Assembly: GCA_028716365.1 (NCBI GenBank)
Contig: JAQUPZ010000001.1
Location: 661,205-725,204 of the forward strand
Length of the DNA stretch: 64,000 nucleotides
Direction: 5' to 3'
From: Kiritimatiellia bacterium
GTDB taxonomy: Bacteria > Verrucomicrobiota > Kiritimatiellia > UBA8416 > YA12-FULL-48-11
Part shown: positions 17,315 through 26,653 of the stretch, in pieces
Layout of the letters: each line of letters begins with the position of its first letter
Numbering within the stretch: position 1 is the first letter of the stretch
Made by a program: the position numbers and the translations under genes
The notes under the pieces: generated by a model
What the model was told of the DNA's origin: nothing
Database searches by the model: none
What the model saw: only the letters and a program-made list of their open reading frames with translations

Positions 17315-18919
17315 CTATCCTTTTCGATCAAGGATTTTAACGGCCATGATGGTTATATCGTCGGATTGGGGTGCCGTGCCAGCGTGGTCTTTCACTGACT
17401 TCGTCATGTATTCCACAGTTTCTTTAGGACTCTTGCCGGAACATTCCGCTGCAACCCTGGCAAGCCTGGCTTCTGAATAAAGTTCCCGGTCCGGGCTCAT
17501 GGCCTCCGTAACACCGTCGGTGTAGGCTATGATCATGTCGCCGGGTGCGAGATTAACTCTGGCCATCTGGTAAGTTGTTACTGCATCAACACCGAGTACC
17601 AGGCCGGGAGGGAGCTTGAGCCATTCGGTACTGCCGTTTGCCCTGACAATTACAGGCGGGTTGTGCCCTGCATTTGAGAAAGTCAACTCTCCTGTCTGTA
17701 TTTCATATATTGCACAGAACATGGTAACGAACATGAGCGCATCGTTCTGTTGACAGAGTTCCTTGTTGACGGCAGTGAGAATTTCGGATGACGTGATGTC
17801 CTTTATTTGCGCCACGGCTTTCATCATCGTCTGTGTGACCGCCATGAACAGAGCCGCGGGTACGCCCTTGTCGGAAACGTCGCCGACGCCGAAGTACAGG
17901 TGCCTGTCGTCTGCCATGCAGAAGTTGTACAGGTCTCCCCCGACTTCTCTTGCGGGTTCAAGCGTTGCGTACAGGTCAAATTCCTTTCGTTCGGGAAAAG
18001 CCGGGAAAGTTTTGGGAATGAAGCTCATCTGGATGTTGCGGGCAATATTCAATTCACTTTCGATCTTCTGTTTCGCGGCCGTGGTGGTCCTGAGGTCCTC
18101 GATGTATTCCGCCAGTTTCTTCAACATCCGGGCAAAGGCCAGGGCCAGATGACCGACTTCGTCGTTTCTTCTTTCTGCCATTTTCGAGAGATCTATCGCG
18201 CATTTCTCGTCGGCGACAAAGTTATTGGCTCCCAGCTGGTCGGCCTGCTGGGCCAGCTGGATGATCGGCCGGGTGATCCGGTTACTCAGCAGGATACTTA
18301 TCAGGAAGACGGCGAGAAAACTTAGCAGGCCAATTGAGATGCACAACAAGAACGTCTGGTGAAGCCGTTGATTGACCCGGTTGGTATAAATGTCTGCGCC
18401 TACCACATAAGTCTGATTGTTCTTGTTTTTCAGGGGAAATAGAATCGACCGGAATGCGCCATATTCGTCCTGGGACGTCTCAGTTATGGTTTCTCCGGTC
18501 TCGAACATCCTGAGAACACCGGGGGTAACTTCCTTATAATGTTCAAAGAACGGCATCGTGGTTCTCTTTTGGAACTGTTCCTCCGTTCCGCTGGTTGATG
18601 TGAAATAAACCTTGCCGTCTTTTTTTACAAATGAGTAAACAAAACTTACGTCTGTCTGTCTGGCAAAATCCGTCAAGCGATGCATATTCTCGAGATGTTC
18701 GGCGGTCGACACGGAGTTGGAATCTGATATCTGGTCGTGAAAACCATCAGGCAGGATGGTGGCTACGGAAAGTGCGGCAACTGTCAGTTTCTGGTCAATG
18801 CCGCTCAAAATCGTTTCTCTCTGCAGGTAATAGGCATAAACAGTGAAGGCAATTGTTGAGGCAAGGCTGACAAGCGAAAAGGCCAGTAATATTTTGCTTC
18901 GAATAGTGAGAGATTTCAT
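17315..18919 (-). CDS. Membrane sensor PP2C (RsbU/SpoIIE-type) serine phosphatase, intact catalytic site
   Basis: A 534-residue membrane phosphatase. It has a first membrane helix near 10-32, a periplasmic sensor region (about 35-185), a second helix (about 190-212), HAMP (about 212-276), a coiled linker with ARNIQMSFIPKTFP, then a PP2C domain. Metal-binding acids are all present: GGD (Asp329), GDV (Asp347), YTDG and the final SDD. It should dephosphorylate a STAS antagonist, and candidates lie at 30541 and 33029. A TTG start at 18976 would add 19 residues, but the MKSLTIRSKIL start at 18919 suits a sensor N-terminus better. It is last of five linked signalling genes. Confidence 0.9.
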   Translation of the reverse strand: MKSLTIRSKILLAFSLVSLASTIAFTVYAYYLQRETILSGIDQKLTVAALSVATILPDGFHDQISDSNSVSTAEHLENMHRLTDFARQTDVSFVYSFVKKDGKVYFTSTSGTEEQFQKRTTMPFFEHYKEVTPGVLRMFETGETITETSQDEYGAFRSILFPLKNKNNQTYVVGADIYTNRVNQRLHQTFLLCISIGLLSFLAVFLISILLSNRITRPIIQLAQQADQLGANNFVADEKCAIDLSKMAERRNDEVGHLALAFARMLKKLAEYIEDLRTTTAAKQKIESELNIARNIQMSFIPKTFPAFPERKEFDLYATLEPAREVGGDLYNFCMADDRHLYFGVGDVSDKGVPAALFMAVTQTMMKAVAQIKDITSSEILTAVNKELCQQNDALMFVTMFCAIYEIQTGELTFSNAGHNPPVIVRANGSTEWLKLPPGLVLGVDAVTTYQMARVNLAPGDMIIAYTDGVTEAMSPDRELYSEARLARVAAECSGKSPKETVEYMTKSVKDHAGTAPQSDDITIMAVKILDRKG

Positions 18920-18978
18920 AAAAATATTTTGATGGACATTTGCACTATATTCGACGCTTGTTGCAGCGACAACCAAAA

Positions 18979-20358
18979 TCAGGTCTTTTCTCGTGCCTGT
19001 TCAGAAATACAGCGTCGTATCAATAACAGGGCGCCGTCGAGTTTTTCGTCTACAATCATGCAAACTTCCTTCATAAGCGTTTCCTGGGGCAAGAGCCTGA
19101 ATTCATGCGCATAAGTCTGGATCCTTCTATCTATAGCGGTATCCATGGTGTGTAAGGTCAATGTTGCCTCCGCATGTAATGTACTGCCCTCCTTGTGCCA
19201 TTGTCCTGATTCCGGATCCAGTGACCAGACGACCACTTCTGGGGACGAAGGTTCCCATGTCACGAACTTGCACCTGATAAAGTCAAAGAGATGAGAAGCC
19301 GTTTTCAGGGTGGGCGGGATGTCATCGTTATTTGTTATCTGTGTTATGAAGGCAAGTGCTGCAGATGCATTCTCGGCCTGTGTCATGCATTCCGCCCGGG
19401 CAACTTGTCCAACAACGGCATATCCGCAGTCCTGCTTTTTCTGGATTTCGAAAAAACTACCCGTGGTTTTGCACCCAAGCAAAGTCCCGGAAATCTCAAC
19501 GTTGTATATCGTTTCGTGAACAGGCGACTGAAACTTGTTCTTAAATGCACATACCAGGTCTTCTTTGGTGCGGAATTGTTCTGTCTCGATGATTGTGCGC
19601 CAGATTTTTGAGACGGCTTCTTTAAGAACACTTCGCATCGTGTCAAAAGTGTTTTCCAGGTCATTCAGTTCGTCGATGATTCCTGCAGTGGCCTTATGGT
19701 CGTAAAAGCCTGCTTCGACACTCGATACAGCTTTTGTAATGTTAGCCAGTTTTCTTGTGATTAGCGTGGAAATCACCAATGCCAGCAACAGGCCCAGAAG
19801 TGCGGAGCTGGTAATTGAAACAAGGAGGGACTGGAACAGTTCGCCACGGCGCGACTGCAAAATATCTGCGGTTGTTTCGGATGCCAGTATACCTGCCAGA
19901 TCTCCGTTTGAATTACGGATTGAAGCATATGTTGTCAGGTAACGGGATCCTTCTTTTCCTTTCTCAATGGAGCCGATTACAAATGGTTGCATAGCCAATT
20001 GAGTGGCAGTGGAAGGAAGAACTTGAAAAGCCCTGCTGACGGAATTAGATGTTGTTACGTCCAGTAATTGCTTCAAGTCCTGTGCGGCAAAGACAGTTAA
20101 CCGGCGTGCCCGCCCTGATAATGTAATTTGCCTGAGAAGGTTGCATATATTTTCGTTTGGTACATTACCGGCCATTATCCGGGAGATTGTCTCACCGTCA
20201 AGAAACCGCGCAGTGACAACGGCGATGGACGAGGCCTCTTCATGCAAACCCCATTCCAGTTCCTTTGACTGCAGGTAATACATCACGCCGCCTGTGACAA
20301 GCGATAACCCCACAAACAGGGGTACAAAAGCAGCAACAATCTGGCTCCTTATTCTCAT
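18979..20358 (-). CDS. Membrane HAMP sensor with degenerate PP2C (pseudophosphatase) domain
   Basis: A 459-residue membrane protein. It has an N-terminal helix (about 8-28), an extracytoplasmic sensor (about 30-175), a second helix (SSALLGLLLALVISTLI), HAMP, then a C-terminal region that follows the PP2C/SpoIIE pattern of the next gene but has lost its catalytic acids. The GGD position reads TTGS, the GDV position reads GQV, and the final SDD position reads LDG. It therefore probably cannot hydrolyse phosphate and may act as a regulatory partner or decoy for the intact phosphatase. It overlaps the preceding CNB-like gene by 4 nt. Confidence 0.8.
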   Translation of the reverse strand: MRIRSQIVAAFVPLFVGLSLVTGGVMYYLQSKELEWGLHEEASSIAVVTARFLDGETISRIMAGNVPNENICNLLRQITLSGRARRLTVFAAQDLKQLLDVTTSNSVSRAFQVLPSTATQLAMQPFVIGSIEKGKEGSRYLTTYASIRNSNGDLAGILASETTADILQSRRGELFQSLLVSITSSALLGLLLALVISTLITRKLANITKAVSSVEAGFYDHKATAGIIDELNDLENTFDTMRSVLKEAVSKIWRTIIETEQFRTKEDLVCAFKNKFQSPVHETIYNVEISGTLLGCKTTGSFFEIQKKQDCGYAVVGQVARAECMTQAENASAALAFITQITNNDDIPPTLKTASHLFDFIRCKFVTWEPSSPEVVVWSLDPESGQWHKEGSTLHAEATLTLHTMDTAIDRRIQTYAHEFRLLPQETLMKEVCMIVDEKLDGALLLIRRCISEQAREKT

Positions 20359-20768
20359 GATGAGGCGTTATCCTTGTTATTAAGACCGTTTCCCGGCACT
20401 GCCATGCTGATGAATCCCATTGCAAGGGCCGGACATTCGTAAAGTATTGTGAAAAAATGTCCCTTGTTGATCAACAGGCATGCTGCACCTTCCGACTTCG
20501 AGGCAAATACATCATACGGGAGGGGTGTTCCGGTCAAAAGAGCTTCTGGTGACAATATGTTCGCAAGCTTTTTGCCTTCATTGTCGGTGAGGCTCCCTTT
20601 AAAGGTTACAATTAATGCACGTGCCGGCTTGTTCCTGGATGCAATGAGTTTGCCAGCTTCATAGCGGCGTTCTACAGCGGCCTCGGCGATAATGGCCAGC
20701 TCGGTTTCGTTAAGCCTGTTAAAGGGTATTATGGATTGAAGTTGAAACATTCGTTCAGAAATGGTCAT
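20355..20768 (-). CDS. Small degenerate cyclic-nucleotide-binding-like protein
   Basis: A 137-residue soluble protein resembling the CNB fold: SIIPFNRLNETELAIIAEAA is the typical opening, followed by YEAGKLIAS and a beta-roll. The phosphate-binding cassette (a GE plus a downstream R-x-A) is not recognisable, so cyclic nucleotide binding is doubtful; it may bind another ligand or a partner. It overlaps both neighbours by 4 nt (20765-20768 and 20355-20358), a sign of translational coupling with the two pseudophosphatase sensors. CGGAGGA lies upstream of the ATG, inside the previous gene. Confidence 0.72.
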   Translation of the reverse strand: MTISERMFQLQSIIPFNRLNETELAIIAEAAVERRYEAGKLIASRNKPARALIVTFKGSLTDNEGKKLANILSPEALLTGTPLPYDVFASKSEGAACLLINKGHFFTILYECPALAMGFISMAVPGNGLNNKDNASS

Positions 20769-23140
20769 TTCGATGTCCTCCGTTCAAGAAGGATGAGCAA
20801 TCCGTTTGAAAGCTGGCCAATGTCAGTTATCCTGGATCGTATCCCTGATTCCATTGCTGTTGCTCTGGATGATAGATCTCCGGCAACGTGTGGAATCCGC
20901 TTGTTCTTAATCAGATCGGCCAGTGGTCCTGTCGGAATCTGAGAAGTCAGAATTACCGTGGTGCCAGCTTTGACCGGTATTTCTTTATCGTCCGAAAGAA
21001 TTATCTCTTTCAGATTCCCGGCTGAATCAAGAAGCAGGGCGGGGGTGGGCTGTCGTATTATCGGGTGTATCATGCCGGTATCTGCATCAAAAAGCATGAG
21101 AGCATTAACGGTGTTCTTAAACATGTTCCGGAATGTTGAAATGATAAATGTTTTTTCATTGCCGTGTTTTTGAATGAGCCGCGATCCTATTACTGCCACA
21201 TCCCGGCGTATTTTTATCGCCTTGAGACTGTCGTCCTGATGGGCGGCAATCCAGGCAAGCAGCAGGTTTCTCTGTGTAATGGCGCCTGATGCATTTGCGC
21301 AATCAGCACGTCCGCCTGTCCACCGCAGGATAAGACGATGTGCAGCATTATCGTTTGAATATGTACTGATCTCCGCGAGTTCCTTTGCGAGTTCAACATG
21401 CCTCCGGTCAACTTCAGCTTTTTCATTATTCGCTACGGCTTTCTGCAGAATGCCACCTATTGTGTTTCCGACCCTGTTGAATGCAGATGCCAGCGCTTCA
21501 ATCTCGATTGGGCCGGATACGTCGATCTGTCGTCCATAGTTTCCGGCGGCCAGGCGAAGCGCTCCGCTTTTCACCCTGGTTAACGGTTTGATAAGTTTGG
21601 TCGAGAACCACATGGCGGTCAGTCCTGCCAGCAAAAGTGCAAAGGCGCCGACTCCAAGAATATGAGAGATGGCCGTATTAAGTTTCTTCTTTATGACAGA
21701 GATGTTGATGTCAACCCCGGTAAGGGCCTGGACGCTGTTGGTTTTGCCATATACCGGCGCCGCAGACACTTTCAGCAATCCGTATCGTTCATATTCCTGG
21801 ATTTCGCTTATATATGGAATGCCATCGCTGACAACACGGCGTAAGCCGTCCATGTTCTGCATTGGCAGGTTTTCTTCGTAGCCTATGGGGCAGAAATCGT
21901 TACCAGGCGAAGCATCTATTATGTAAACAATGTCTTTTTTCCCTCCCAGCAGGAATGTGTAGAGATATGTAACGTCTTTTTGTTTTTGGATTTCCCTGAG
22001 GGTTTTCATATAGGCCAGGTAATCCGGATTATTCGAATCTTGTTTATCCAGGACATTCCTCAACCTGTCTCCATCCAGGCAGGATGCCGTTGTGGTGCTC
22101 AGGGCAAAAAGCTTCCCGTTGAAACCTTCAATAATGATGGCGTGCAGATTGCGATAAAGCAGCCATCCGGCGATGCCGGTAATTATTACGAGTGCGGGAA
22201 CAATAATAAGAAGAATCAGTGACTGTAGCCTGAAGCTCTCTCTCGCTGTGATAAATCCGGCGAACCCGGCAACAATGAGAACTATTACCGCGGCCACCGA
22301 GAAGATCCTGGCAATCGTCTCCCTGTCCTTGCCTATTCCAACCACGCCAATGATTTTACCCCCGGTGTTTCGTAAAGGCCAGTAAGCCGTATCATATTCC
22401 TTGTCTACTGCTTTGTTTCTCCCTTGATAAATTCCGCCGTTTACAACGACTTCGCTGTGGATTTTGGAGTTGTTCAGTTTTGTTCCAAGAGCCCTCTTGC
22501 CTTCCTTGTAGATTGTTGTGCTTATCCGTATATCGTTATGGAAAACCGAGCAGACCAACCCGAAATTCTTGATAACGCCATCCACAAAAGAGTGATCAGA
22601 GAATATGTTCATTCCGATGATCACGACACCGATCGTATCATTATTTGATTTTACGGGGCATGCTGCCCGTATGACCATGTTCAGTGAAGGGTCTTCTTCC
22701 AGCCCTGCCGCCGGTTTCCCGGCTAAAGCCAGCTGAACGGCATAAAACTTCCTTAGGTTCTCTTCCGCTTCAGGTGCATGTCCCCAGGTAGCTGCAGTTC
22801 CGTTGGTACTCAGAATCGTGACCGTGGCCGCCCTGGTCCTGGCCGCGACTTCCTTCCCGATTCTCTGCAGGGAATTGGTATCATTCTTTTCCATGGCGCT
22901 GACGAGGTCCGGTCGCGAAGCCACCCACCAGGCATTGTTGGCCATTGTGTCCCTGACCGCGTCGAGGCAGGAACTTACGTTTCTCACGCGGCTGGCTATT
23001 TCCTTTTTAGCCTCCATGTTGAAGTTTTTCAGAACGACGTAGTATATCGCAAAAAATACGAATACACCGATTACCAGCATCGTGAAGACGCTGCGTCGCG
23101 GGCCTCTCTGTTTTTCTGTTCCAGCTTTAGACATTAGCAT
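20765..23140 (-). CDS. Membrane sensor with two Cache-like domains, HAMP and degenerate PP2C domain
   Basis: A 791-residue membrane protein. The first transmembrane helix is near 20-42, followed by an extracytoplasmic double-Cache-like sensor (about 45-275, with TAYWPLRNTGGKIIGVVGIG). Two further helices (about 280-340) precede a second extracytoplasmic sensor, then a helix and HAMP (about 510-575). The C-terminal region aligns by eye with the last part of a PP2C domain (MLFDADTGMIHPIIRQPTPALLL) but lacks the GGD, GDV, TDG and SDD acids, so it should be inactive. It overlaps the transporter-fusion gene by 14 nt and the CNB-like gene by 4 nt. Confidence 0.82.
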   Translation of the reverse strand: MLMSKAGTEKQRGPRRSVFTMLVIGVFVFFAIYYVVLKNFNMEAKKEIASRVRNVSSCLDAVRDTMANNAWWVASRPDLVSAMEKNDTNSLQRIGKEVAARTRAATVTILSTNGTAATWGHAPEAEENLRKFYAVQLALAGKPAAGLEEDPSLNMVIRAACPVKSNNDTIGVVIIGMNIFSDHSFVDGVIKNFGLVCSVFHNDIRISTTIYKEGKRALGTKLNNSKIHSEVVVNGGIYQGRNKAVDKEYDTAYWPLRNTGGKIIGVVGIGKDRETIARIFSVAAVIVLIVAGFAGFITARESFRLQSLILLIIVPALVIITGIAGWLLYRNLHAIIIEGFNGKLFALSTTTASCLDGDRLRNVLDKQDSNNPDYLAYMKTLREIQKQKDVTYLYTFLLGGKKDIVYIIDASPGNDFCPIGYEENLPMQNMDGLRRVVSDGIPYISEIQEYERYGLLKVSAAPVYGKTNSVQALTGVDINISVIKKKLNTAISHILGVGAFALLLAGLTAMWFSTKLIKPLTRVKSGALRLAAGNYGRQIDVSGPIEIEALASAFNRVGNTIGGILQKAVANNEKAEVDRRHVELAKELAEISTYSNDNAAHRLILRWTGGRADCANASGAITQRNLLLAWIAAHQDDSLKAIKIRRDVAVIGSRLIQKHGNEKTFIISTFRNMFKNTVNALMLFDADTGMIHPIIRQPTPALLLDSAGNLKEIILSDDKEIPVKAGTTVILTSQIPTGPLADLIKNKRIPHVAGDLSSRATAMESGIRSRITDIGQLSNGLLILLERRTSK

Positions 23141-26100
23141 TTCTCTTCAGCGTTCTTGATAAAAGTTCTACAGCTATCCTTGGGTAAATATGGGCAGCTT
23201 TAACGATCGTCTGGCGTTCGAGCCGGAGAACCGTTGCGTTCCTCGAAATTGCATTCTCGAGACGCGTGTTTTCTCCCAGCACGCAGTCCTGACCGAAGAC
23301 TTCACCTTTCTGTTTTGTTGTCCGGCTGCCGTTACACTGCAGCTCAACTTCCCCCTGTGTAATCAGGTAGAGCTGGCTTGATTCATCTCCTTTTCGGTAA
23401 ATTGATTGTCCACCGGTTGTAATAATCTCTTCGGCAGAGGTAACGCTTTCAGCCATTTCAAGTACATTGAATGAACTGAAGAAATCCGATATAAAAAAGA
23501 GGCTTACCTTTTCAATATTTGAAAGGACGGAAGGATCTGATTCCTTGTCAAGGAACATCAGAATGTTCTGCCGGACAAGACGGCTCTCGTTTTTCAACAG
23601 GAGGCGGCGCAGGATGTCTGTTTTTTGTGTGAGTCCTGACTCATGTATGCATAACATTGCTGCACTGCATTCGAACGGAATATAACTGTCCAGCGATTTC
23701 ATTATAATGGAATCAGGAGAAAGATCCTTTGAAGGGCAGATCATTTCGGCCAGCCTTAACCTCCTGTCCGCCCGGCGGTGGTCAATCAGCGGAACCAGCA
23801 TTTTGAAAAGGGATCGTTCGCAACCCTGTTCAATGGTTTCGACGGTATCTGCACGTTCCTTGGGATTTGCCGAGCGCAGGGAAGCAGAGAGCAATTCGTA
23901 GCTGGGAAGCCGTCCGCCGATGGTAAGGAGCTCCAATACGAAATTAACAATAGTGGTCTGAACGTCTGTGTAGAACCTGAGCAGGAGGTTTTGTCCCGGT
24001 GAACGATTCGGATTGCGCGCGAGAACGGCCTGATATGTTGCAAACTCGTATGCGCGGCGAAGTTCGGCGTCTATAACATGGGGTGAAAGGGATTCGGATT
24101 GAGGAAATGCCAGTCGTCCGAGTGCACGTGCTGCAATGGAACGCCCCCGATAGTGTAACGTAAGCTGCTGAAATGCTGACGCAATGGCCGGCACTGTCTG
24201 CAGTCCGATGTTTGTGATCAGCAATTCTGCCTGGCGGCATTCTGCCGGTGTGAATGATCGTGCCGCTGAGAGGAGGGGAAGTATTGCGTTCGAATCACCT
24301 ATCCGTTCCAGGATTCGCATGCCCAGGCTGCGTTGTTCCGGTGCACCGTTTTCAACTGCTTCAAGGATATTCGGGATCAATCGCGCAGATTCTCGAGTTA
24401 CCAGCTTAAGAATTGCGGCCAGGGTTTCCTGCCGTACAATGTTCGAAGAATCCTGGAGATATCCGGATAGGAAATGCGCATATCGTTCCTGCCCTGTCAA
24501 TCCCAGCGCCCTTACGGCCATCCGTCGTTCTTCGGGTTTACCTGCAAGCATGTTCAGGATTGTCTGCAGTGACGCGAGGCCATGATCGAAATGCCAGCTG
24601 TTCCATAAGGTTACAGAAGCGGCGCTTCGTTTCTCCGGCGCATCGGATTTCAGCCATGGAATTACAATGTCGGCTGAAATCAATCCCTGGCATCCCAGTT
24701 CTTCGACTAATTCAGGAACAGGTTCCAGGTGTTTCTTCTCCAGCCATTGGATGATTGCAAGGGTTGTCGGCATGTCTTTACTGCGAAGAATGTCGACCAA
24801 TATCAGCTGGGCTTCTCTCTTTTCATCTTCGGATGCTCTTTCCCAGAAAATCTGCAGTGTATTCAATGCGGCTTTCCTGTCGGTACCGACCAGCAGTCGA
24901 ATGGCCTGCAATACTTCGCCGCCGCTGGATGAATGTGTAATATCCACGAGTTTTACCATTTCACTGGAGCCCAAGTTTCTGAGTATTTCCATGACGGGTT
25001 TTGAAAAATCCAGCCAGCCGCGCTTGAGGTTGACGACCATGGCCTGCATGTATTCCCACCGCAGAATGAAGACCATCAACAGGCAGATCACCGCGCCGCA
25101 AAGGCCTATGAGCGATATACCCGTTTCGGTGAGCTTGCCTATACCCAGGGAGGACTTGAGGGACTCGGCAGTCTGTTCACTGAATATCCAGTTCAGGAAA
25201 CTGTCTATGCTTCCTCCGCCTGCATCCCTTCCGTAGATGAGCAGAAATATGCCCGCTATGGCGACAGCCAGGGGCTCGGCAATTCCCTCGATGAAGGTTC
25301 TCATCTGTTTCCTGATTCCTGCAGGCATTGCATTGAACAGGAAATTCTGGTTGTTCTGTTCGATTGCTATCATGATGCCCTGGTACGCAAAGAATCCGGC
25401 CAGGGCGGAACCGAACCCATAATTCAGCAGGAAGAATGAAAAGACACCTATATACATGAGCGGCAGGATCAGCGCCATGTTGCGTACACCGAGCCATGCA
25501 ATCAGCCTGTTGAACAGGAAGAGGTTTACGATCAGAATAAATGCATTTACCAGGGCGCCGAGTTTGCCGAAGAGCGAGGCAAGCTTCTGGGCGGAAGCGG
25601 TTTCAATGATTCTTGTTCTGTCCTGTTCTGATAAAGTGGAAGGCGAATCAGTCTTTTGATTGTCGAGTTGGGCCTTTATTTCTGTCTTTGCCGTGTCAGA
25701 GAAAACGTTCATGTACTGGTATTCACAGACAAGTGTAATGGACAGGGTGACAAACATGACAATTGCCAGGGTCCTGACAAAACGTGATTTGCGGAGCGTG
25801 GCCGGTATCTGGCGGATTTCTGTGAAGAAGTTAACAGGGGTCTCATCCAGCGAGAAATCTTCTTCTATTTTTGAACACTGTTTTCTGAGAGAAATCAGCA
25901 ACGGGACTGTGAGAAGCGCCGTTGCCGACCACACAAGAAAAAGATTCTGAACGGGAATATACTCGATCAATATTGTAACCAGGCCGCCGCAAATCATGGC
26001 GCCAAATGCTGAACCGCCGGCGAACAGCGCGAAAAGTCTTTTTGCGTCCAGGATATCGAAGTAACCGTCCGTAAAGTTCCAATAGAGAGAATAAAGGGCA

Positions 26101-26552
26101 AAGAGCCACATGTTTGCGTAGAGTTTTACTCCGCATAATACCGCGAGGCTGGTTGTTGCTTCCGCGTTGAAGCCGGAAAAAAGGTAGTAAAGAAAACAAC
26201 CGCCGGCAACGAGGATTCCCAGCGTGAGATCAAAAACGCGATCAATCCCGAAACGAGACAGAAGATAGGAGAAGATCGGAATATAAATCAGCATGATGAC
26301 AGGTGTTAGAAGATATATCAGGGGAAGCATTGTGGCGCCGGCCCTGGAAAGGAAAATTGCATCAACGGCGTTCATGCCTATGGCAAGTCCGCCGTTGAGC
26401 ATTGCCCCGAGTACGGCGAATAGAAAGACTTTGCGTTCTTCGCCAGGCTGTATCCTTAGAATGTTGTGAAAGAAACCTGCCATGTTTTGTACCGCAGTAG
26501 ACCCTGAAACATTGTCATTTGGTCGTTTTATTGTCAATGCTGATGCAGACAT
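23127..26552 (-). CDS. ATP/ADP-carrier-like (Npt/Tlc family) membrane protein fused to HEAT repeats and a CNB-like domain
   Basis: A 1141-residue fusion. Residues about 30-540 form a 12-helix MFS-type transporter most like the Npt1/Npt2 nucleotide carriers (GEERKVFLFAVLGAMLNGG, YWNFTDGYFDILDAKRLF). Residues about 560-960 are HEAT-type helical repeats (RRMAVRALGLTGQER, EQRSLGMRILERIGD). Residues about 1036-1135 form a CNB domain (YRKGDESSQLYLITQGEVEL), but its cassette reads FGQDCVLGENTRLENAISRNA, with Gln where the ribose-binding Glu is expected. It may act as a nucleotide-linked membrane sensor, not a parasite-type ATP importer. First of five overlapping genes; divergent from the formyltransferase gene. 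Confidence 0.83.
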   Translation of the reverse strand: MSASALTIKRPNDNVSGSTAVQNMAGFFHNILRIQPGEERKVFLFAVLGAMLNGGLAIGMNAVDAIFLSRAGATMLPLIYLLTPVIMLIYIPIFSYLLSRFGIDRVFDLTLGILVAGGCFLYYLFSGFNAEATTSLAVLCGVKLYANMWLFALYSLYWNFTDGYFDILDAKRLFALFAGGSAFGAMICGGLVTILIEYIPVQNLFLVWSATALLTVPLLISLRKQCSKIEEDFSLDETPVNFFTEIRQIPATLRKSRFVRTLAIVMFVTLSITLVCEYQYMNVFSDTAKTEIKAQLDNQKTDSPSTLSEQDRTRIIETASAQKLASLFGKLGALVNAFILIVNLFLFNRLIAWLGVRNMALILPLMYIGVFSFFLLNYGFGSALAGFFAYQGIMIAIEQNNQNFLFNAMPAGIRKQMRTFIEGIAEPLAVAIAGIFLLIYGRDAGGGSIDSFLNWIFSEQTAESLKSSLGIGKLTETGISLIGLCGAVICLLMVFILRWEYMQAMVVNLKRGWLDFSKPVMEILRNLGSSEMVKLVDITHSSSGGEVLQAIRLLVGTDRKAALNTLQIFWERASEDEKREAQLILVDILRSKDMPTTLAIIQWLEKKHLEPVPELVEELGCQGLISADIVIPWLKSDAPEKRSAASVTLWNSWHFDHGLASLQTILNMLAGKPEERRMAVRALGLTGQERYAHFLSGYLQDSSNIVRQETLAAILKLVTRESARLIPNILEAVENGAPEQRSLGMRILERIGDSNAILPLLSAARSFTPAECRQAELLITNIGLQTVPAIASAFQQLTLHYRGRSIAARALGRLAFPQSESLSPHVIDAELRRAYEFATYQAVLARNPNRSPGQNLLLRFYTDVQTTIVNFVLELLTIGGRLPSYELLSASLRSANPKERADTVETIEQGCERSLFKMLVPLIDHRRADRRLRLAEMICPSKDLSPDSIIMKSLDSYIPFECSAAMLCIHESGLTQKTDILRRLLLKNESRLVRQNILMFLDKESDPSVLSNIEKVSLFFISDFFSSFNVLEMAESVTSAEEIITTGGQSIYRKGDESSQLYLITQGEVELQCNGSRTTKQKGEVFGQDCVLGENTRLENAISRNATVLRLERQTIVKAAHIYPRIAVELLSRTLKRNANV

Positions 26553-26653
26553 ACAAATATACGCCTAGTGTAATGAACCCTGTGACTTGGGGCCAAGGGT
26601 AAATTGTTTCACGTTGAATATTATTGTTGTTACTGTACTGTTTACAAACACAC

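Noticed and set aside
23127..26552. Sign of an intracellular parasite (ATP importer)
   Set aside because: The HEAT and CNB fusion and the free-living degradative gene set argue for a signalling role instead.
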